Shown piece by piece: positions 48,543-57,715 of a stretch of DNA of 64,000 nucleotides (positions within the stretch are counted from its first letter, which is position 1; each line of letters starts with the position of its first letter). Position numbers and translations under genes: made by a program. The stretch spans positions 1,140,656 to 1,204,655 of the forward strand of contig NZ_JAIZDP010000001.1 in NCBI RefSeq assembly GCF_021554725.1, written 5' to 3'. The DNA comes from Sinomonas notoginsengisoli (GTDB taxonomy: Bacteria > Actinomycetota > Actinomycetes > Actinomycetales > Micrococcaceae). The notes under the pieces are model-generated. The model did not search any database, was not told where the DNA came from, and saw nothing but the letters and a program-made list of their open reading frames with translations.

Positions 48543-51500
48543 GTGGGCTGGAACAATCCGCCGATCCCCTGGCGGCACCTCCACGACATCCTCGAAGGCA
48601 AGGAGGTCTCTGCCGAGGAGCTGCGCGGCGCGGGCCGGGCGCGGACGGACGCCGGACGCTCTCCGGTCGAGCACGACGGCGGCGACAGCCCCGCGTGGTC
48701 ACGGAAGCGGGGTCCCTACATCCCGCTGCCCGCCCTCCGTGAGGCTGAGGACGACGGCGAGCACGCGCCGTCGTGCGTGGACCCATCCGAGCAGGCGGTC
48801 CCCTACGCGGAGCTGCACGTCCACTCGCACTACAGCTTCCTCGACGGCGCCTCCTCGCCCGAGGAGCTCGTCGAGGAGGCCGTGCGCCTCGGCCTCCATG
48901 CCCTCGCGATCACGGACCACGACGGCTTCTACGGGGTCGTCCGCCTGGCCGAGGCAGCCGAGGCCTATGGCCTGAAGACCGTGTTCGGCGCCGAGCTGTC
49001 CATCGGCCTGCCGGGGCCACAGAACGGGGCAGCCGATCCCGAGGGCGAGCATCTCCTCGTGCTCGCGCGCGGCGAGGAGGGCTACCACCGGCTCGCGGGG
49101 GTGATCACGGCCGGGCAGCTCGCAGATGGCGCAGAGAAGGGACGCCCGGTGTACATCCTCGGACAACTCGCGCGAGAGCTGAGTGGGCACTGCGTCGTCC
49201 TCACCGGATGCCGCAAGGGCGCGGTGCGCCGTGCTCTCGTCGAGCATGGGGAGGGGGCGGCGGAGAATGCGCTCCGGGGGCTCGTGGAGCTCTTCGGCCC
49301 CGACGGGGTGGCCGTGGAGCTGTTCGACCACGGCAATCCGCTGGACAGCACCCACAATGACATCCTCGCGGCCATCGCCCGCCGGCTCGCCCTGCCGTGT
49401 GTCGCCACGAACGCCGTCCACTTCGCGGAGCCCTCCGGGCATCCGCTCGCTACCGCCCTCGCCGCGGTCCGCGCGAGGCGCAGCCTGGACGAACTCGACG
49501 GCTGGCTGCCCGCGAGCGACGGCGCGCACCTGCGCGCCGGCGCAGAGATGGCCCGGCGGTTCGCCCGCTACCCCGGAGCGGTCGAGAGCACGGTGCGCCT
49601 CGCGGACGAACTGGCCTTCCCGCTCCGCTCAGCACGCCCCAGGCTGCCCAAGCAGGATGTCCCCGAGGGGCACACACCGATGTCCTATCTCCGTGAGCTG
49701 GTGGACCGCGGCCTCTCCGAGCGCTACGGGACTCCCGGTCCGGGCTGGCGCGGGCCTGTGCCACCCGCTGAGGTCCGCGAGCGCGTCGAGAAGGAACTCG
49801 CCGTCATCGAGAAGAAGGACTTCCCCGGGTACTTCCTCATCGTCCATGAGATCGTCCAGTTCGCCCGGGGCCAGGGCATCCTCTGCCAGGGTCGCGGCTC
49901 GGCGGCGAACTCGGCCGTGTGCTACCTCCTGGGCATCACGGCGGTGGACAGCATCGCCTACCGGCTGCCGTTCGAGCGGTTCCTCTCAAGCCTTCGCGAG
50001 GAAGAACCGGACATCGACGTGGACTTCGACTCGGACCGGCGCGAGGAGGTCATCCAGCACGTCTACGGCAAGTACGGGCGTACCAACGCCGCCCAGGTGG
50101 CCAATGTGGTCAGCTATCGGCCCAAGAACGCCGTCCGGGACGCGGCCAAGGCCCTCGGCTACGGCCAGGGCCAGCAGGATGCCTGGTCCAAGCGGCTCGA
50201 GCGGTGGGACGCACTCAGCGCCGGCGGATCCGGCGAGGCCGACGGCATCCCCGAACGGGTGGTGGCACTGGCCGAGAGGCTCCTGGGCTACCCGCGCCAT
50301 CTGGGCATCCATTCGGGCGGCATGGTGCTCACGGAGCGTCCCGTGGGCGACGTCGTGCCGATCGAGCATGCGCGCATGGAGAACCGGACAGTCCTGCAGT
50401 GGGACAAGGACGACTGCGAGTGGATGGGCCTGGTCAAGTTCGACCTCCTCGGGCTCGGCATGCTCGCAGCCCTCCAATACTGCTTCGACCTGGTCGAAGA
50501 GCATTTCGGGGTGCGCTGGCGGATCGAGGACATCCCGAAGGAGGAGCCTGCTGTCTACGACATGCTGTGCCGGGCGGACTCGGTGGGCGTGTTCCAGGTC
50601 GAGTCGAGGGCGCAGATGAGCACGCTCCCGCGGCTGCGGCCACGGCGGTTCTACGATCTCGTGGTCGAGATCGCACTCATCCGGCCGGGCCCCATCCAGG
50701 GCGGCGCCGTCCATCCCTACATCCGGCGCCGGGCCGGCGAGGAGCCCGTCTCCTATCCGCACCCGCTGCTGGAGCCCGTGCTCGAACGCACGCTCGGGGT
50801 GCCGCTGTTCCAGGAGCAGCTCATGCAGATGGCCATGGCCATCGGCGGCTGCACGGCAGAGGACGCGGACCTCCTGCGCCGGGCCATGGGGTCCAAGCGG
50901 GGCGTCGAGAAGATCGGCAGCCTCAGGGCGAAGCTCTTCGCCGGCATGGCCGCGAACGGGCTGACGCAGGAGGAGGCGAAGGCGATCTACACTCAGATTG
51001 CCGCGTTCGCGGACTTCGGCTTCGCAGAGTCCCACTCGATCAGCTTCGCGGTGCTCGTGTATGCGAGCTCGTGGCTCAAGCTGCACTACCCGGGCGCCTT
51101 CCTCGCCGCGCTCCTGCGCGCCCAGCCCATGGGCTTCTACTCACCCCAAACACTCGTGGCCGATGCGCGGCGGCACGGCGTGGTCGTGCTCCGCCCGGAC
51201 ATCCTCCGCTCGCAGGCGGAGGCGTGCCTCGAGGCGCACGACGCCGCGGGGTCTCCGGCGGCGGGCGGGGAACCGGCGGCTGGGCGGCCCGGTGACCCCG
51301 GGGGGCTCACCTCGTGCCTCGACTGGAGGCAGCCTCCCGTCGGCTCCTTCGATCCGCAAGCGCCCGATGAGTCAGCGGCGCATCGCCGCGATGCGAGCCG
51401 TGCCGTGCGTCTGGGCCTCGCGAGCGTGCGCGGCATCGGCAAGGAGCTCGCGGAGCGGATCGTCGCCGAGCGCGAGGCCGGAGGGCCCTTCCGGGAGCTG

Positions 51501-52103
51501 GCGGAGCTGTCCCGGCGCACGGGGCTCAGCGCGGAGCAGCTCGAGGCACTCGCGTCCGCCGGTGCGCTGGACTCGCTGGGCCTTTCGAGACGCGAGGCCC
51601 TGTGGCAGTCGGGCGCAGCGGCCCTCGAGCGGCCGGGACAGCTTCCCGGCTCGCAGCCGTATGTCCAGCCCCCGCTCCTGCCCGAGCTGAGCGATGAGGA
51701 TGCCGTGGCCTATGACCTGTGGGCCACAGGAGTGGCCACGGATGACCATCCGCTGCGCCACACCCGCACGCGTCTCGACGCCCGCGGGGTCCTGCGCATC
51801 GACCAGCTCCGCGCGGCCGAGCCCGGGAGCAGGATCGAGGCGGCCGGTATCGTCACCCACCGGCAGCGCCCGCAGACCGCCCAAGGTGTGACGTTCCTGA
51901 ATCTGGAGGATGAGACTGGAATCCTGAACGTGGTGTGCAGCATCGGGGTGTGGACCCGCTACCGGCGGGTGGCGCAGGCCGCTCCGGCAATGGTGATCCG
52001 CGGGCTGCTCGAGCGGTCCACGGAAGGCGTCACCAACCTCGTCGCGGACAGGCTCGAGGCCCTGCCGCTCAAGGCCAAGACCTTGAGCCGGGACTTCCGC
52101 TGA
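48543..52103 (+). CDS. dnaE2: Error-prone DNA polymerase III alpha DnaE2
   Basis: An 1186-residue C-family polymerase that carries out translesion synthesis within the mutasome. The PHP domain begins at about residue 88 (YAELHVHSHYSFLDGASSPEE, ITDHDGFYGV). The polymerase active site is in LCQGRGSAANSAVCYLLGIT and EPDIDVDFDSDRREEV, followed by HLGIHSGGMVLT. The C-terminal OB fold is near 1090-1150. Residues 1-87 form an unusual linker that includes a 9-bp inverted repeat at DNA level (48751-48774). GTG start with GAGGAGGG upstream. Expected to be SOS-induced through the imuA' promoter. Confidence 0.95.
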   Translation: MGWNNPPIPWRHLHDILEGKEVSAEELRGAGRARTDAGRSPVEHDGGDSPAWSRKRGPYIPLPALREAEDDGEHAPSCVDPSEQAVPYAELHVHSHYSFLDGASSPEELVEEAVRLGLHALAITDHDGFYGVVRLAEAAEAYGLKTVFGAELSIGLPGPQNGAADPEGEHLLVLARGEEGYHRLAGVITAGQLADGAEKGRPVYILGQLARELSGHCVVLTGCRKGAVRRALVEHGEGAAENALRGLVELFGPDGVAVELFDHGNPLDSTHNDILAAIARRLALPCVATNAVHFAEPSGHPLATALAAVRARRSLDELDGWLPASDGAHLRAGAEMARRFARYPGAVESTVRLADELAFPLRSARPRLPKQDVPEGHTPMSYLRELVDRGLSERYGTPGPGWRGPVPPAEVRERVEKELAVIEKKDFPGYFLIVHEIVQFARGQGILCQGRGSAANSAVCYLLGITAVDSIAYRLPFERFLSSLREEEPDIDVDFDSDRREEVIQHVYGKYGRTNAAQVANVVSYRPKNAVRDAAKALGYGQGQQDAWSKRLERWDALSAGGSGEADGIPERVVALAERLLGYPRHLGIHSGGMVLTERPVGDVVPIEHARMENRTVLQWDKDDCEWMGLVKFDLLGLGMLAALQYCFDLVEEHFGVRWRIEDIPKEEPAVYDMLCRADSVGVFQVESRAQMSTLPRLRPRRFYDLVVEIALIRPGPIQGGAVHPYIRRRAGEEPVSYPHPLLEPVLERTLGVPLFQEQLMQMAMAIGGCTAEDADLLRRAMGSKRGVEKIGSLRAKLFAGMAANGLTQEEAKAIYTQIAAFADFGFAESHSISFAVLVYASSWLKLHYPGAFLAALLRAQPMGFYSPQTLVADARRHGVVVLRPDILRSQAEACLEAHDAAGSPAAGGEPAAGRPGDPGGLTSCLDWRQPPVGSFDPQAPDESAAHRRDASRAVRLGLASVRGIGKELAERIVAEREAGGPFRELAELSRRTGLSAEQLEALASAGALDSLGLSRREALWQSGAAALERPGQLPGSQPYVQPPLLPELSDEDAVAYDLWATGVATDDHPLRHTRTRLDARGVLRIDQLRAAEPGSRIEAAGIVTHRQRPQTAQGVTFLNLEDETGILNVVCSIGVWTRYRRVAQAAPAMVIRGLLERSTEGVTNLVADRLEALPLKAKTLSRDFR

Positions 52104-52223
52104 TGACCGGGCGCGCCTGCCGCCGTTGATCGAGGCGGGTGGCACGCTCGCTCGACAGCGGCGTCAATGCCCTGCCCGGCGCGCTGGACGAGCACTGTCA
52201 GCCTGCCGTGACATGATGCTCCG

Positions 52224-53237
52224 GTGACCCTCGCTCCCCCGCTCCGCGATGCCGCCGGCATCCCCGGCAGAGGCGCCGGGCGGGGGTCCGTGCCGGATGC
52301 AGAAGGCATCTGGAAGGCGCCCGAGCACTACTCCTTGGCGGCCACGTGCTTCCCGCTCCAACGGGGGGACGCGGATCCCTGCTTCGCCGCGCACCCCGGC
52401 GGCCTCTGGGCGGCCTTCACCACCCCGGAGGGCCCGGCCTCACTCCTCGTCACCAACCGAACCGTGCCGGGCAGGGCAGGCGAGCTGAGGGTCCGCGCGT
52501 GGGGCGACGGCGCGGCGTCGGCCGTCGAATCCGCCCCCGCGATGCTCGGCCTGGCCGATGACTGGTCTGCGTTCGACGACGAGGCGCACCTGGCGCGCCT
52601 GCCCCGACTCGTGCGCGAGGCCCGTCGCCGCAACCCCGGACTCCGCCTGCCGGCGACCGGGCGAGTGGTCGACGCGCTCGTGCCGACCATCCTCGAGCAG
52701 AAGGTCACCACGCTCGAGGCGCGGCGCGCCTACCGCTATCTGGTGCGCCGTCACGGTACGCCGGCACCCGGCGCCGGCCACGTCGCGCCGCAGGGCCTCA
52801 TGGTCGCGCCGACCGCCGTGGCCTGGCTGCGGATCCCGTCGTGGGAGTGGCACCGCGCCGGCGTCGGCCCGCAGCGTTCGGCGACCGTGATGCGCGCGCT
52901 CCGGGCGGCGTCGGGCCTTGAGCGGCTCGCAGGCCTCACGGCCGTCGAGGCGGCGGCCGCGCTGCAGAGCATCCCCGGCATCGGGGTGTGGACCGCCGCA
53001 GAAGTCACACAGCGCACGCATGCGGACCCGGACTCAGTGTCGGTGGGCGACTACCATCTCGCCCACTTCGTCGGATACGCCCTCACGGGCGCACGGACCG
53101 ACGACGCCGGCATGCTGCGCCTGCTCGAGCCCTGGCGGGGCCAGCGCCAGCGGATCGTCCGGCTGCTCGGGCTCTCTGGGGTCCGCGCCCCGCGGTACGG
53201 GGCCCGCATGACCATTCAGGACCACCGCGGCCACTGA
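52224..53237 (+). CDS. DNA-3-methyladenine glycosylase II-like (AlkA/HhH-GPD)
   Basis: A 337-residue HhH-GPD superfamily glycosylase. LQSIPGIGVWTAAEVTQR is the helix-hairpin-helix, and the catalytic Asp is in DSVSVGDYHLAHFVGYALTG. The N-terminal 110 residues form the AlkA-like beta domain; LVPTILEQKVTTLEARRAYRYL begins the HhH domain. It should excise alkylated purines for base-excision repair. It lies 120 bp behind dnaE2 on the same strand, extending the DNA-damage cluster. GTG 52224 is the start; internal ATGs are too late. Confidence 0.92.
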   Translation: MTLAPPLRDAAGIPGRGAGRGSVPDAEGIWKAPEHYSLAATCFPLQRGDADPCFAAHPGGLWAAFTTPEGPASLLVTNRTVPGRAGELRVRAWGDGAASAVESAPAMLGLADDWSAFDDEAHLARLPRLVREARRRNPGLRLPATGRVVDALVPTILEQKVTTLEARRAYRYLVRRHGTPAPGAGHVAPQGLMVAPTAVAWLRIPSWEWHRAGVGPQRSATVMRALRAASGLERLAGLTAVEAAAALQSIPGIGVWTAAEVTQRTHADPDSVSVGDYHLAHFVGYALTGARTDDAGMLRLLEPWRGQRQRIVRLLGLSGVRAPRYGARMTIQDHRGH

Positions 53238-53367
53238 TGCCGACCACCGCCGGCAGAAGACCAAGATCCGCCGCTCTTCCGGCCCCCGCATGATTGGCGG
53301 GCGCCCAGCTGGGAAAGGCTAGGGGAGACAGCAGCAGCCCATCACCTGGCGACGAAGGCGGTCCACC

Positions 53368-54516
53368 GTGCATGCAATGGTCTACCGAGGCCCGTACAAG
53401 ATCAGGGTCGAGGAGAAGGACATGCCCTCGATCGAGCACCCCAACGATGCGATCGTCCGCGTGGCGCTCGCCGCGATCTGTGGTTCCGACCTGCACCTCT
53501 ACCACGGGCTGATCCCCGACACCCGGGTGGGAACGACCTTCGGCCACGAGTTCATCGGGGTGGTCGAGGAGGTGGGCCCCTCCGTGCAGAACCTCAAGAA
53601 GGGCGATCGCGTGATGGTCCCCTTCAACGTCTACTGCGGCTCGTGCTACTTCTGCGCGCGCGGCCTCTACTCGAACTGCCACAACGTGAACCCGAACGCG
53701 ACGGCGGTGGGGGGCGCCTACGGGTACTCCCACACGGCCGGCGGGTACGACGGCGGGCAGTCAGAGTTCGTCCGTGTCCCCTTCGCGGATGTGGGGCCAA
53801 CCCTCATCCCCGAGTGGATGGACGACGAGGACGCAGTGCTGCTCACCGACGCCCTCCCGACGGGCTACTTCGGAGCACAGCTCGGCGACATCGAGGAAGG
53901 CGACACGGTGATCGTCCTCGGCGCCGGCCCAGTTGGCCTCTTCGCCGCCGCATCCTCGTGGCTGATGGGGGCAGGTCGCGTGATCGTCGTTGACCATCTC
54001 GACTACCGCCTCGCGAAGGCGAGGGAATTCGCCCACGCCGAGACGTACAACTTCGCCGAATACCCGGACATCGTGCTGGAACTGAAGAAGGCGACCGACT
54101 ACCTCGGAGCCGACGTGGTCATCGACGCGGCGGGCGCGGAGGCGGATGGCAGCTTCCTGCAGCATGTCACCGGCGTGAAGCTCAAGCTCCAGGGCGGATC
54201 CCCGATCGCCCTGAACTGGGCGCTCGACACGGCCAGGAAGGGCGGGACCGTGTCCGTCCTCGGGGCGTACGGCCCCGCGCCCAGCGGCATCAAGTTCGGA
54301 GACGCCATGAACAAGGGGCTCACGATCCGCACCAACCAGTGCCCGGTCAAGCGGCAGTGGCCCCGTCTCTTCGAGCACGTCCGCAACGGGTATCTCAAGC
54401 CAAGCGAACTGGTCACGCACCGCATCCCGCTCGAGCACATCGCCGAGGGCTACCACATCTTCTCGAGCAAGCTCGACGGCATCATCAAGCCCATCGTGGT
54501 TCCCCAGGCGTCCTGA
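53368..54516 (+). CDS. Zinc-dependent alcohol dehydrogenase (FDH-like)
   Basis: A 382-residue medium-chain dehydrogenase of the type often annotated glutathione-independent formaldehyde dehydrogenase. Catalytic zinc ligands are in LAAICGSDLHLYHG and TFGHEFIG. The structural zinc uses four Cys in VYCGSCYFCARGLYSNC. The Rossmann motif is VIVLGAGPVGLFAAAS. Substrate unassigned; aldehyde or secondary alcohol oxidation is likely. GTG 53368 (MHAMVYRGPYKI) is used; ATG 53377 is an alternative. It is paired with a 189-residue gene 12 bp downstream. Confidence 0.92.
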   Translation: MHAMVYRGPYKIRVEEKDMPSIEHPNDAIVRVALAAICGSDLHLYHGLIPDTRVGTTFGHEFIGVVEEVGPSVQNLKKGDRVMVPFNVYCGSCYFCARGLYSNCHNVNPNATAVGGAYGYSHTAGGYDGGQSEFVRVPFADVGPTLIPEWMDDEDAVLLTDALPTGYFGAQLGDIEEGDTVIVLGAGPVGLFAAASSWLMGAGRVIVVDHLDYRLAKAREFAHAETYNFAEYPDIVLELKKATDYLGADVVIDAAGAEADGSFLQHVTGVKLKLQGGSPIALNWALDTARKGGTVSVLGAYGPAPSGIKFGDAMNKGLTIRTNQCPVKRQWPRLFEHVRNGYLKPSELVTHRIPLEHIAEGYHIFSSKLDGIIKPIVVPQAS

Positions 54517-54528
54517 AAGGAGCCAGCC

Positions 54529-55098
54529 ATGCCCTACACCGCAGACATGCGCCGACAGCCGCCAGCCAGTGACGAGCTCCGCGCCCGGATCCCGGGTTGG
54601 GGGGTGGACCTCGACCCTGCGGACCGGCCCTCGGTTCCGCGGGAGAAGCGCGAGCCGACGGGCGCCCACTGGGACTTCCCGGAGCGGCAGCCGGAGCGTG
54701 CGCCGCGCGAGCGCTCTCTCGAGCACAAGTTCCTCACCCCCGTCTTCGGGACCTCCGCTCCCCTGCACGGGGCCTCTGGCGCCATCCGCAGGTTCGCGTA
54801 CCGCCGGTACAGCGAGGGGCAGACCCCGCACTGGCTGCTGCTGCTCGCGGGGGACCGTGTCGACGCCTGGGAGGCGCACCTACGATCGTTCGGAACACGG
54901 CGGCCCGACAACCCTCTCACCGAGACTGGAATTATGGGTGAGGCCGACCACCACCCGCTGTCCTCCCGCCTCGGGCACAACCGCGCTGATCTGAAGCACC
55001 AGTGGCTCGACCCGATCGTCGTCGGAGGGCCATGGATCGTCGGCGCCGTGCTCGCATGGGTGGGTGTCCGCAGGCTCCTCAGGCACTCCCGCCGTTGA
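54529..55098 (+). CDS. Hypothetical protein, C-terminal membrane anchor
   Basis: A 189-residue protein of unknown function. The first 70 residues are basic, Pro/Arg/Glu-rich and probably disordered. A conserved-looking middle (FAYRRYSEGQTPHWLLLLAGDRVDAWEAHL) and HPLSSRLGHNRADLKHQWLDP precede one C-terminal TM helix (about 163-180) ending in RRLLRHSRR. A strong AAAGGAG precedes the ATG. It lies 12 bp behind the dehydrogenase, so the two are co-expressed; such a partner may tether the enzyme to the membrane. Confidence 0.8.
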   Translation: MPYTADMRRQPPASDELRARIPGWGVDLDPADRPSVPREKREPTGAHWDFPERQPERAPRERSLEHKFLTPVFGTSAPLHGASGAIRRFAYRRYSEGQTPHWLLLLAGDRVDAWEAHLRSFGTRRPDNPLTETGIMGEADHHPLSSRLGHNRADLKHQWLDPIVVGGPWIVGAVLAWVGVRRLLRHSRR

Positions 55099-55122
55099 TC
55101 CCGCCAGAGGCGGTGTGAGGGG

Positions 55123-56823
55123 TCAGCGTGCGCCCAGCCCCAGCCTCTCCACGGCCTCCTCGCGCATCTGCACCTTGCGGATCTTCCCGGAGACCGTCAT
55201 GGGGAACGAGTCGCGGAGGTCGATGTACCGGGGCACCTTGTAGTGCGCGAGCCGGCCCCGGCAGTACTCCGCCAGGTCCTCGGCGGTCAGCGCCTCGGCG
55301 CCGGGCTTGAGGATGATGCACGCCATGAGCTCCTCACCGTAGGTGGCGTCCGGGACTCCAATCACCTGGACGTCCTGGATGGCCGGGTGCCGGTAGAGGA
55401 ACTCCTCGATCTCGCGCGGGTAGATGTTCTCGCCGCCCCGGATCACCATGTCCTTGATGCGCCCCTCGATGACCACGTAGCCGTCCTGGTCCATGTGGGC
55501 GAGGTCGCCGGTGTGCATCCAGCCGTCGGCGTCGATCGCCTCGGCGGTCTTGTCCGGCTGGTCCCAGTACCCGGACATGACGGCGTAGCCACGGGTGCAC
55601 AGCTCGCCGATCGCGCCCCGCTCCACGGTCTCCCCCGTGGCCGGGTCAATGACCTTGGTCTCGAGGTCCGGCATGGTCCTCCCCACCGTCCCGGTCCGCT
55701 GCGCCAGAGTGTCGCCCAGGCGCGTCATGGTCGAGACCGGCGACGTCTCGGTCATCCCGTAGCAGATGGCCACGTCCTCCATGTGCATGTCCGAGATGAC
55801 GCGCTTCATGACCTCCTCCGGGCACGGCGACCCGGCCATCACACCGGTGCGGAGCGTCTCGAGCCGGTACGAGCCGAAGTCGGGCAGGGCGAGCTCGGCA
55901 ATGAACATGGTCGGCACGCCGTAGAGCGAGGTACCGCCGAAGTCCTGGACGGCGCGCAGCGCGGCGTCGGGCCTGAAGGTGCGGCCCGGCAGGATGGTGG
56001 CGGACCCGTGCGAGTATGCCGCGAGGTTCCCGATGACCATGCCGAAGCAGTGGTAGAACGGAACGGGAATCACGACCCGGTCCTCGGGGGTGTAGCCGAG
56101 CAGCTCGCCGATGGCGAACCCGTTGTTGAGGATGTTCCGGTGTGTGAGGGTTGCGCCCTTGGGGAACCCGGTGGTCCCGGACGTGTACTGGATATTGATC
56201 GGATCCTCTGCGGAGAGCGTCGCCGCCCGCTCAGCAACGGCCGACGCCGGGACCTCACCCGCGCGCCCCACGAGGTCCTCCCACGTGGTCTCCGCACCCG
56301 AGGAGGGCACCCCGGCCTCGAACACGGCCTCGCCCGAGGCGTTGGGCGCCGGCAGGAACACGAGTTTGCGCAGCTCGGGGCACTCGGCGAGCGCCTCGCG
56401 GGCCATCGCAACGTATTCGCTCGTGCGGTCGCTCGGTGCCACCACGAGCGTGCGCATTCCGTTCTGCCTGACCACGAACTGAAGCTCGTGGGACCGGTAG
56501 GCCGGATTGACGTTGACGAGGATGGCGCCGACGGCGGCCGTCGCGTACTGGAGAATGGTCCACTCGGCGCAGTTGGGGCTCCAGATGCCCACGCGCTCGC
56601 CCTTTGCCACGCCCGCGGCGAGGAGTCCGCGGGCGGCGGCATCGACGTCGTGCGCCAGCTCGGCGTAGGTCCAGCGGCGGGCAGCGTCCGCCCGGCCGTC
56701 CCCCGCCGCCTCGATCAGCGCTTCGCGGTCCGCGAAGCGCTCAGAAACCCGGGCGAAGTTCTCTCCGATGGTGGTCTCGAGCAGGGACGCCGTCGTCTCA
56801 CCTGCCGTGTAGGAGGTCTGCAT
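55123..56823 (-). CDS. AMP-binding acyl-CoA ligase
   Basis: A 566-residue adenylate-forming ligase. IQYTSGTTGFPKGATLTHRN is the phosphate loop, ICYGMTETSPVS the adenine block, DGWMHTGDLAHMDQDGYVVIEGR with KDMVIRGGENIYP the A7-A8 region, and TVSGKIRKVQMRE the catalytic Lys. It resembles FadD35/AcsF-type medium- and long-chain ligases. The ATG has TAGCTT 6 nt before it (56830-56835). It is divergent from the ABM monooxygenase with a gap of only 34 bp, so their leaderless promoters overlap. Confidence 0.94.
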   Translation of the reverse strand: MQTSYTAGETTASLLETTIGENFARVSERFADREALIEAAGDGRADAARRWTYAELAHDVDAAARGLLAAGVAKGERVGIWSPNCAEWTILQYATAAVGAILVNVNPAYRSHELQFVVRQNGMRTLVVAPSDRTSEYVAMAREALAECPELRKLVFLPAPNASGEAVFEAGVPSSGAETTWEDLVGRAGEVPASAVAERAATLSAEDPINIQYTSGTTGFPKGATLTHRNILNNGFAIGELLGYTPEDRVVIPVPFYHCFGMVIGNLAAYSHGSATILPGRTFRPDAALRAVQDFGGTSLYGVPTMFIAELALPDFGSYRLETLRTGVMAGSPCPEEVMKRVISDMHMEDVAICYGMTETSPVSTMTRLGDTLAQRTGTVGRTMPDLETKVIDPATGETVERGAIGELCTRGYAVMSGYWDQPDKTAEAIDADGWMHTGDLAHMDQDGYVVIEGRIKDMVIRGGENIYPREIEEFLYRHPAIQDVQVIGVPDATYGEELMACIILKPGAEALTAEDLAEYCRGRLAHYKVPRYIDLRDSFPMTVSGKIRKVQMREEAVERLGLGAR

Positions 56824-56857
56824 GGATGAAAGCTATCAACTGGGTAGGCTGGCGGCC

Positions 56858-57136
56858 ATGACTGATCCCGTGCGCCTCCGGGCGACCTTCATCCCCAACG
56901 ACGGCGAGTTCTTCCGCGTGAAGCTGGCCTTGGACATCGCGGTTGAGGAGGTCCAGCGCGAGCCGGGCTGCCTCCAGTACGAAATCACGGAGGAGTCCGA
57001 GGAGCGGATCGTGCTGTCCGAGCTCTGGGCATCGGAGGAGGACCTCGACGCACATTCCAAGGGCGTGGCCGTGCAGGACCTCAACGAGTCGCTGAGCGCC
57101 TTGCTGGCCGAGCCGGTGAAGATCGAGCGTCTCTAG
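56858..57136 (+). CDS. ABM-family putative quinol monooxygenase
   Basis: A 92-residue ferredoxin-like ABM protein: VRLRATFIPNDGEFFRVKLAL, EPGCLQYEITEES and RIVLSELWASEEDLDAHSKG match the antibiotic biosynthesis monooxygenase pattern (YgiN-like). These cofactor-free dimers oxidise quinols or act as sensors. ATG 56858 is chosen over the upstream 56822 because TAGGCT lies exactly 7 nt before it. It converges on trxA; a 14-bp hairpin lies between. Confidence 0.88.
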   Translation: MTDPVRLRATFIPNDGEFFRVKLALDIAVEEVQREPGCLQYEITEESEERIVLSELWASEEDLDAHSKGVAVQDLNESLSALLAEPVKIERL

Positions 57137-57154
57137 GAAGCCCACCCCGGACGC

Positions 57155-57193
57155 GGGACGGCGCCGCCCCCAGCTGCGTGGGGCGGCGCCGTC
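57155..57193. terminator. Bidirectional terminator between ABM gene and trxA
   Basis: GACGGCGCCGCCCC pairs with its exact complement, ending at 57193. The stem is 14 bp, with a short GC-rich loop. It lies between the two convergent stops. Confidence 0.8.
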
Positions 57194-57215
57194 ATGCGCT
57201 GTGGGAAGCCGGCCG

Positions 57216-57593
57216 TCAGTTCTCCGAGCCCTTGGCCTGCGCCTCTGCCACCTTCTTGTGGACGTCATCCATGTCCAGGTCCTTCACCGCGGTGATGACC
57301 TGCTCGAGGGCTGACGCCGGAAGGGCGCCGGGCTGCGAGAAGACGAGCACCTTCTCGCGGAACGCCATGAGCGTGGGGATGGAGGTGATGTTGGCCTGGG
57401 CGGCGAGCATCTGCTCGGCCTCAGTGTCCACCTTCGCGAACACGACGTCCTGGTGCTTCTCCGACGCCGCCTCGTAGGTGGGGGCGAACTGGCGGCACGG
57501 GCCGCACCACGACGCCCAGAAGTCCACTAGGACGATGTCGTTCTTCTCGATGACCTCGGCGAAGTCCTCGCCGGTGACGTTCTTCGTTGCCAT
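57216..57593 (-). CDS. trxA: Thioredoxin
   Basis: A 125-residue thioredoxin with the active site FWASWCGPCRQFAP and the cis-Pro loop ITSIPTLMAF. It reduces protein disulfides. An acidic/basic C-terminal tail (VHKKVAEAQAKGSEN) makes it somewhat longer than the 105-110-residue norm. ATG 57593 is chosen because GGAG lies 6 bp upstream; ATG 57611 would add six residues. It stands alone without a thioredoxin reductase. Confidence 0.95.
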   Translation of the reverse strand: MATKNVTGEDFAEVIEKNDIVLVDFWASWCGPCRQFAPTYEAASEKHQDVVFAKVDTEAEQMLAAQANITSIPTLMAFREKVLVFSQPGALPASALEQVITAVKDLDMDDVHKKVAEAQAKGSEN

Positions 57594-57715
57594 GCCGCGC
57601 TCCTTGCTCATTGTGCGGTCCCGTGGTCGGGTGGTCTGAGAGTCTCAACGATACCCATGGGGGGTTCATTCCCCCGGACGTCGACTCCCGGCCTCATTCC
57701 CCCGGGGACCGGGCC

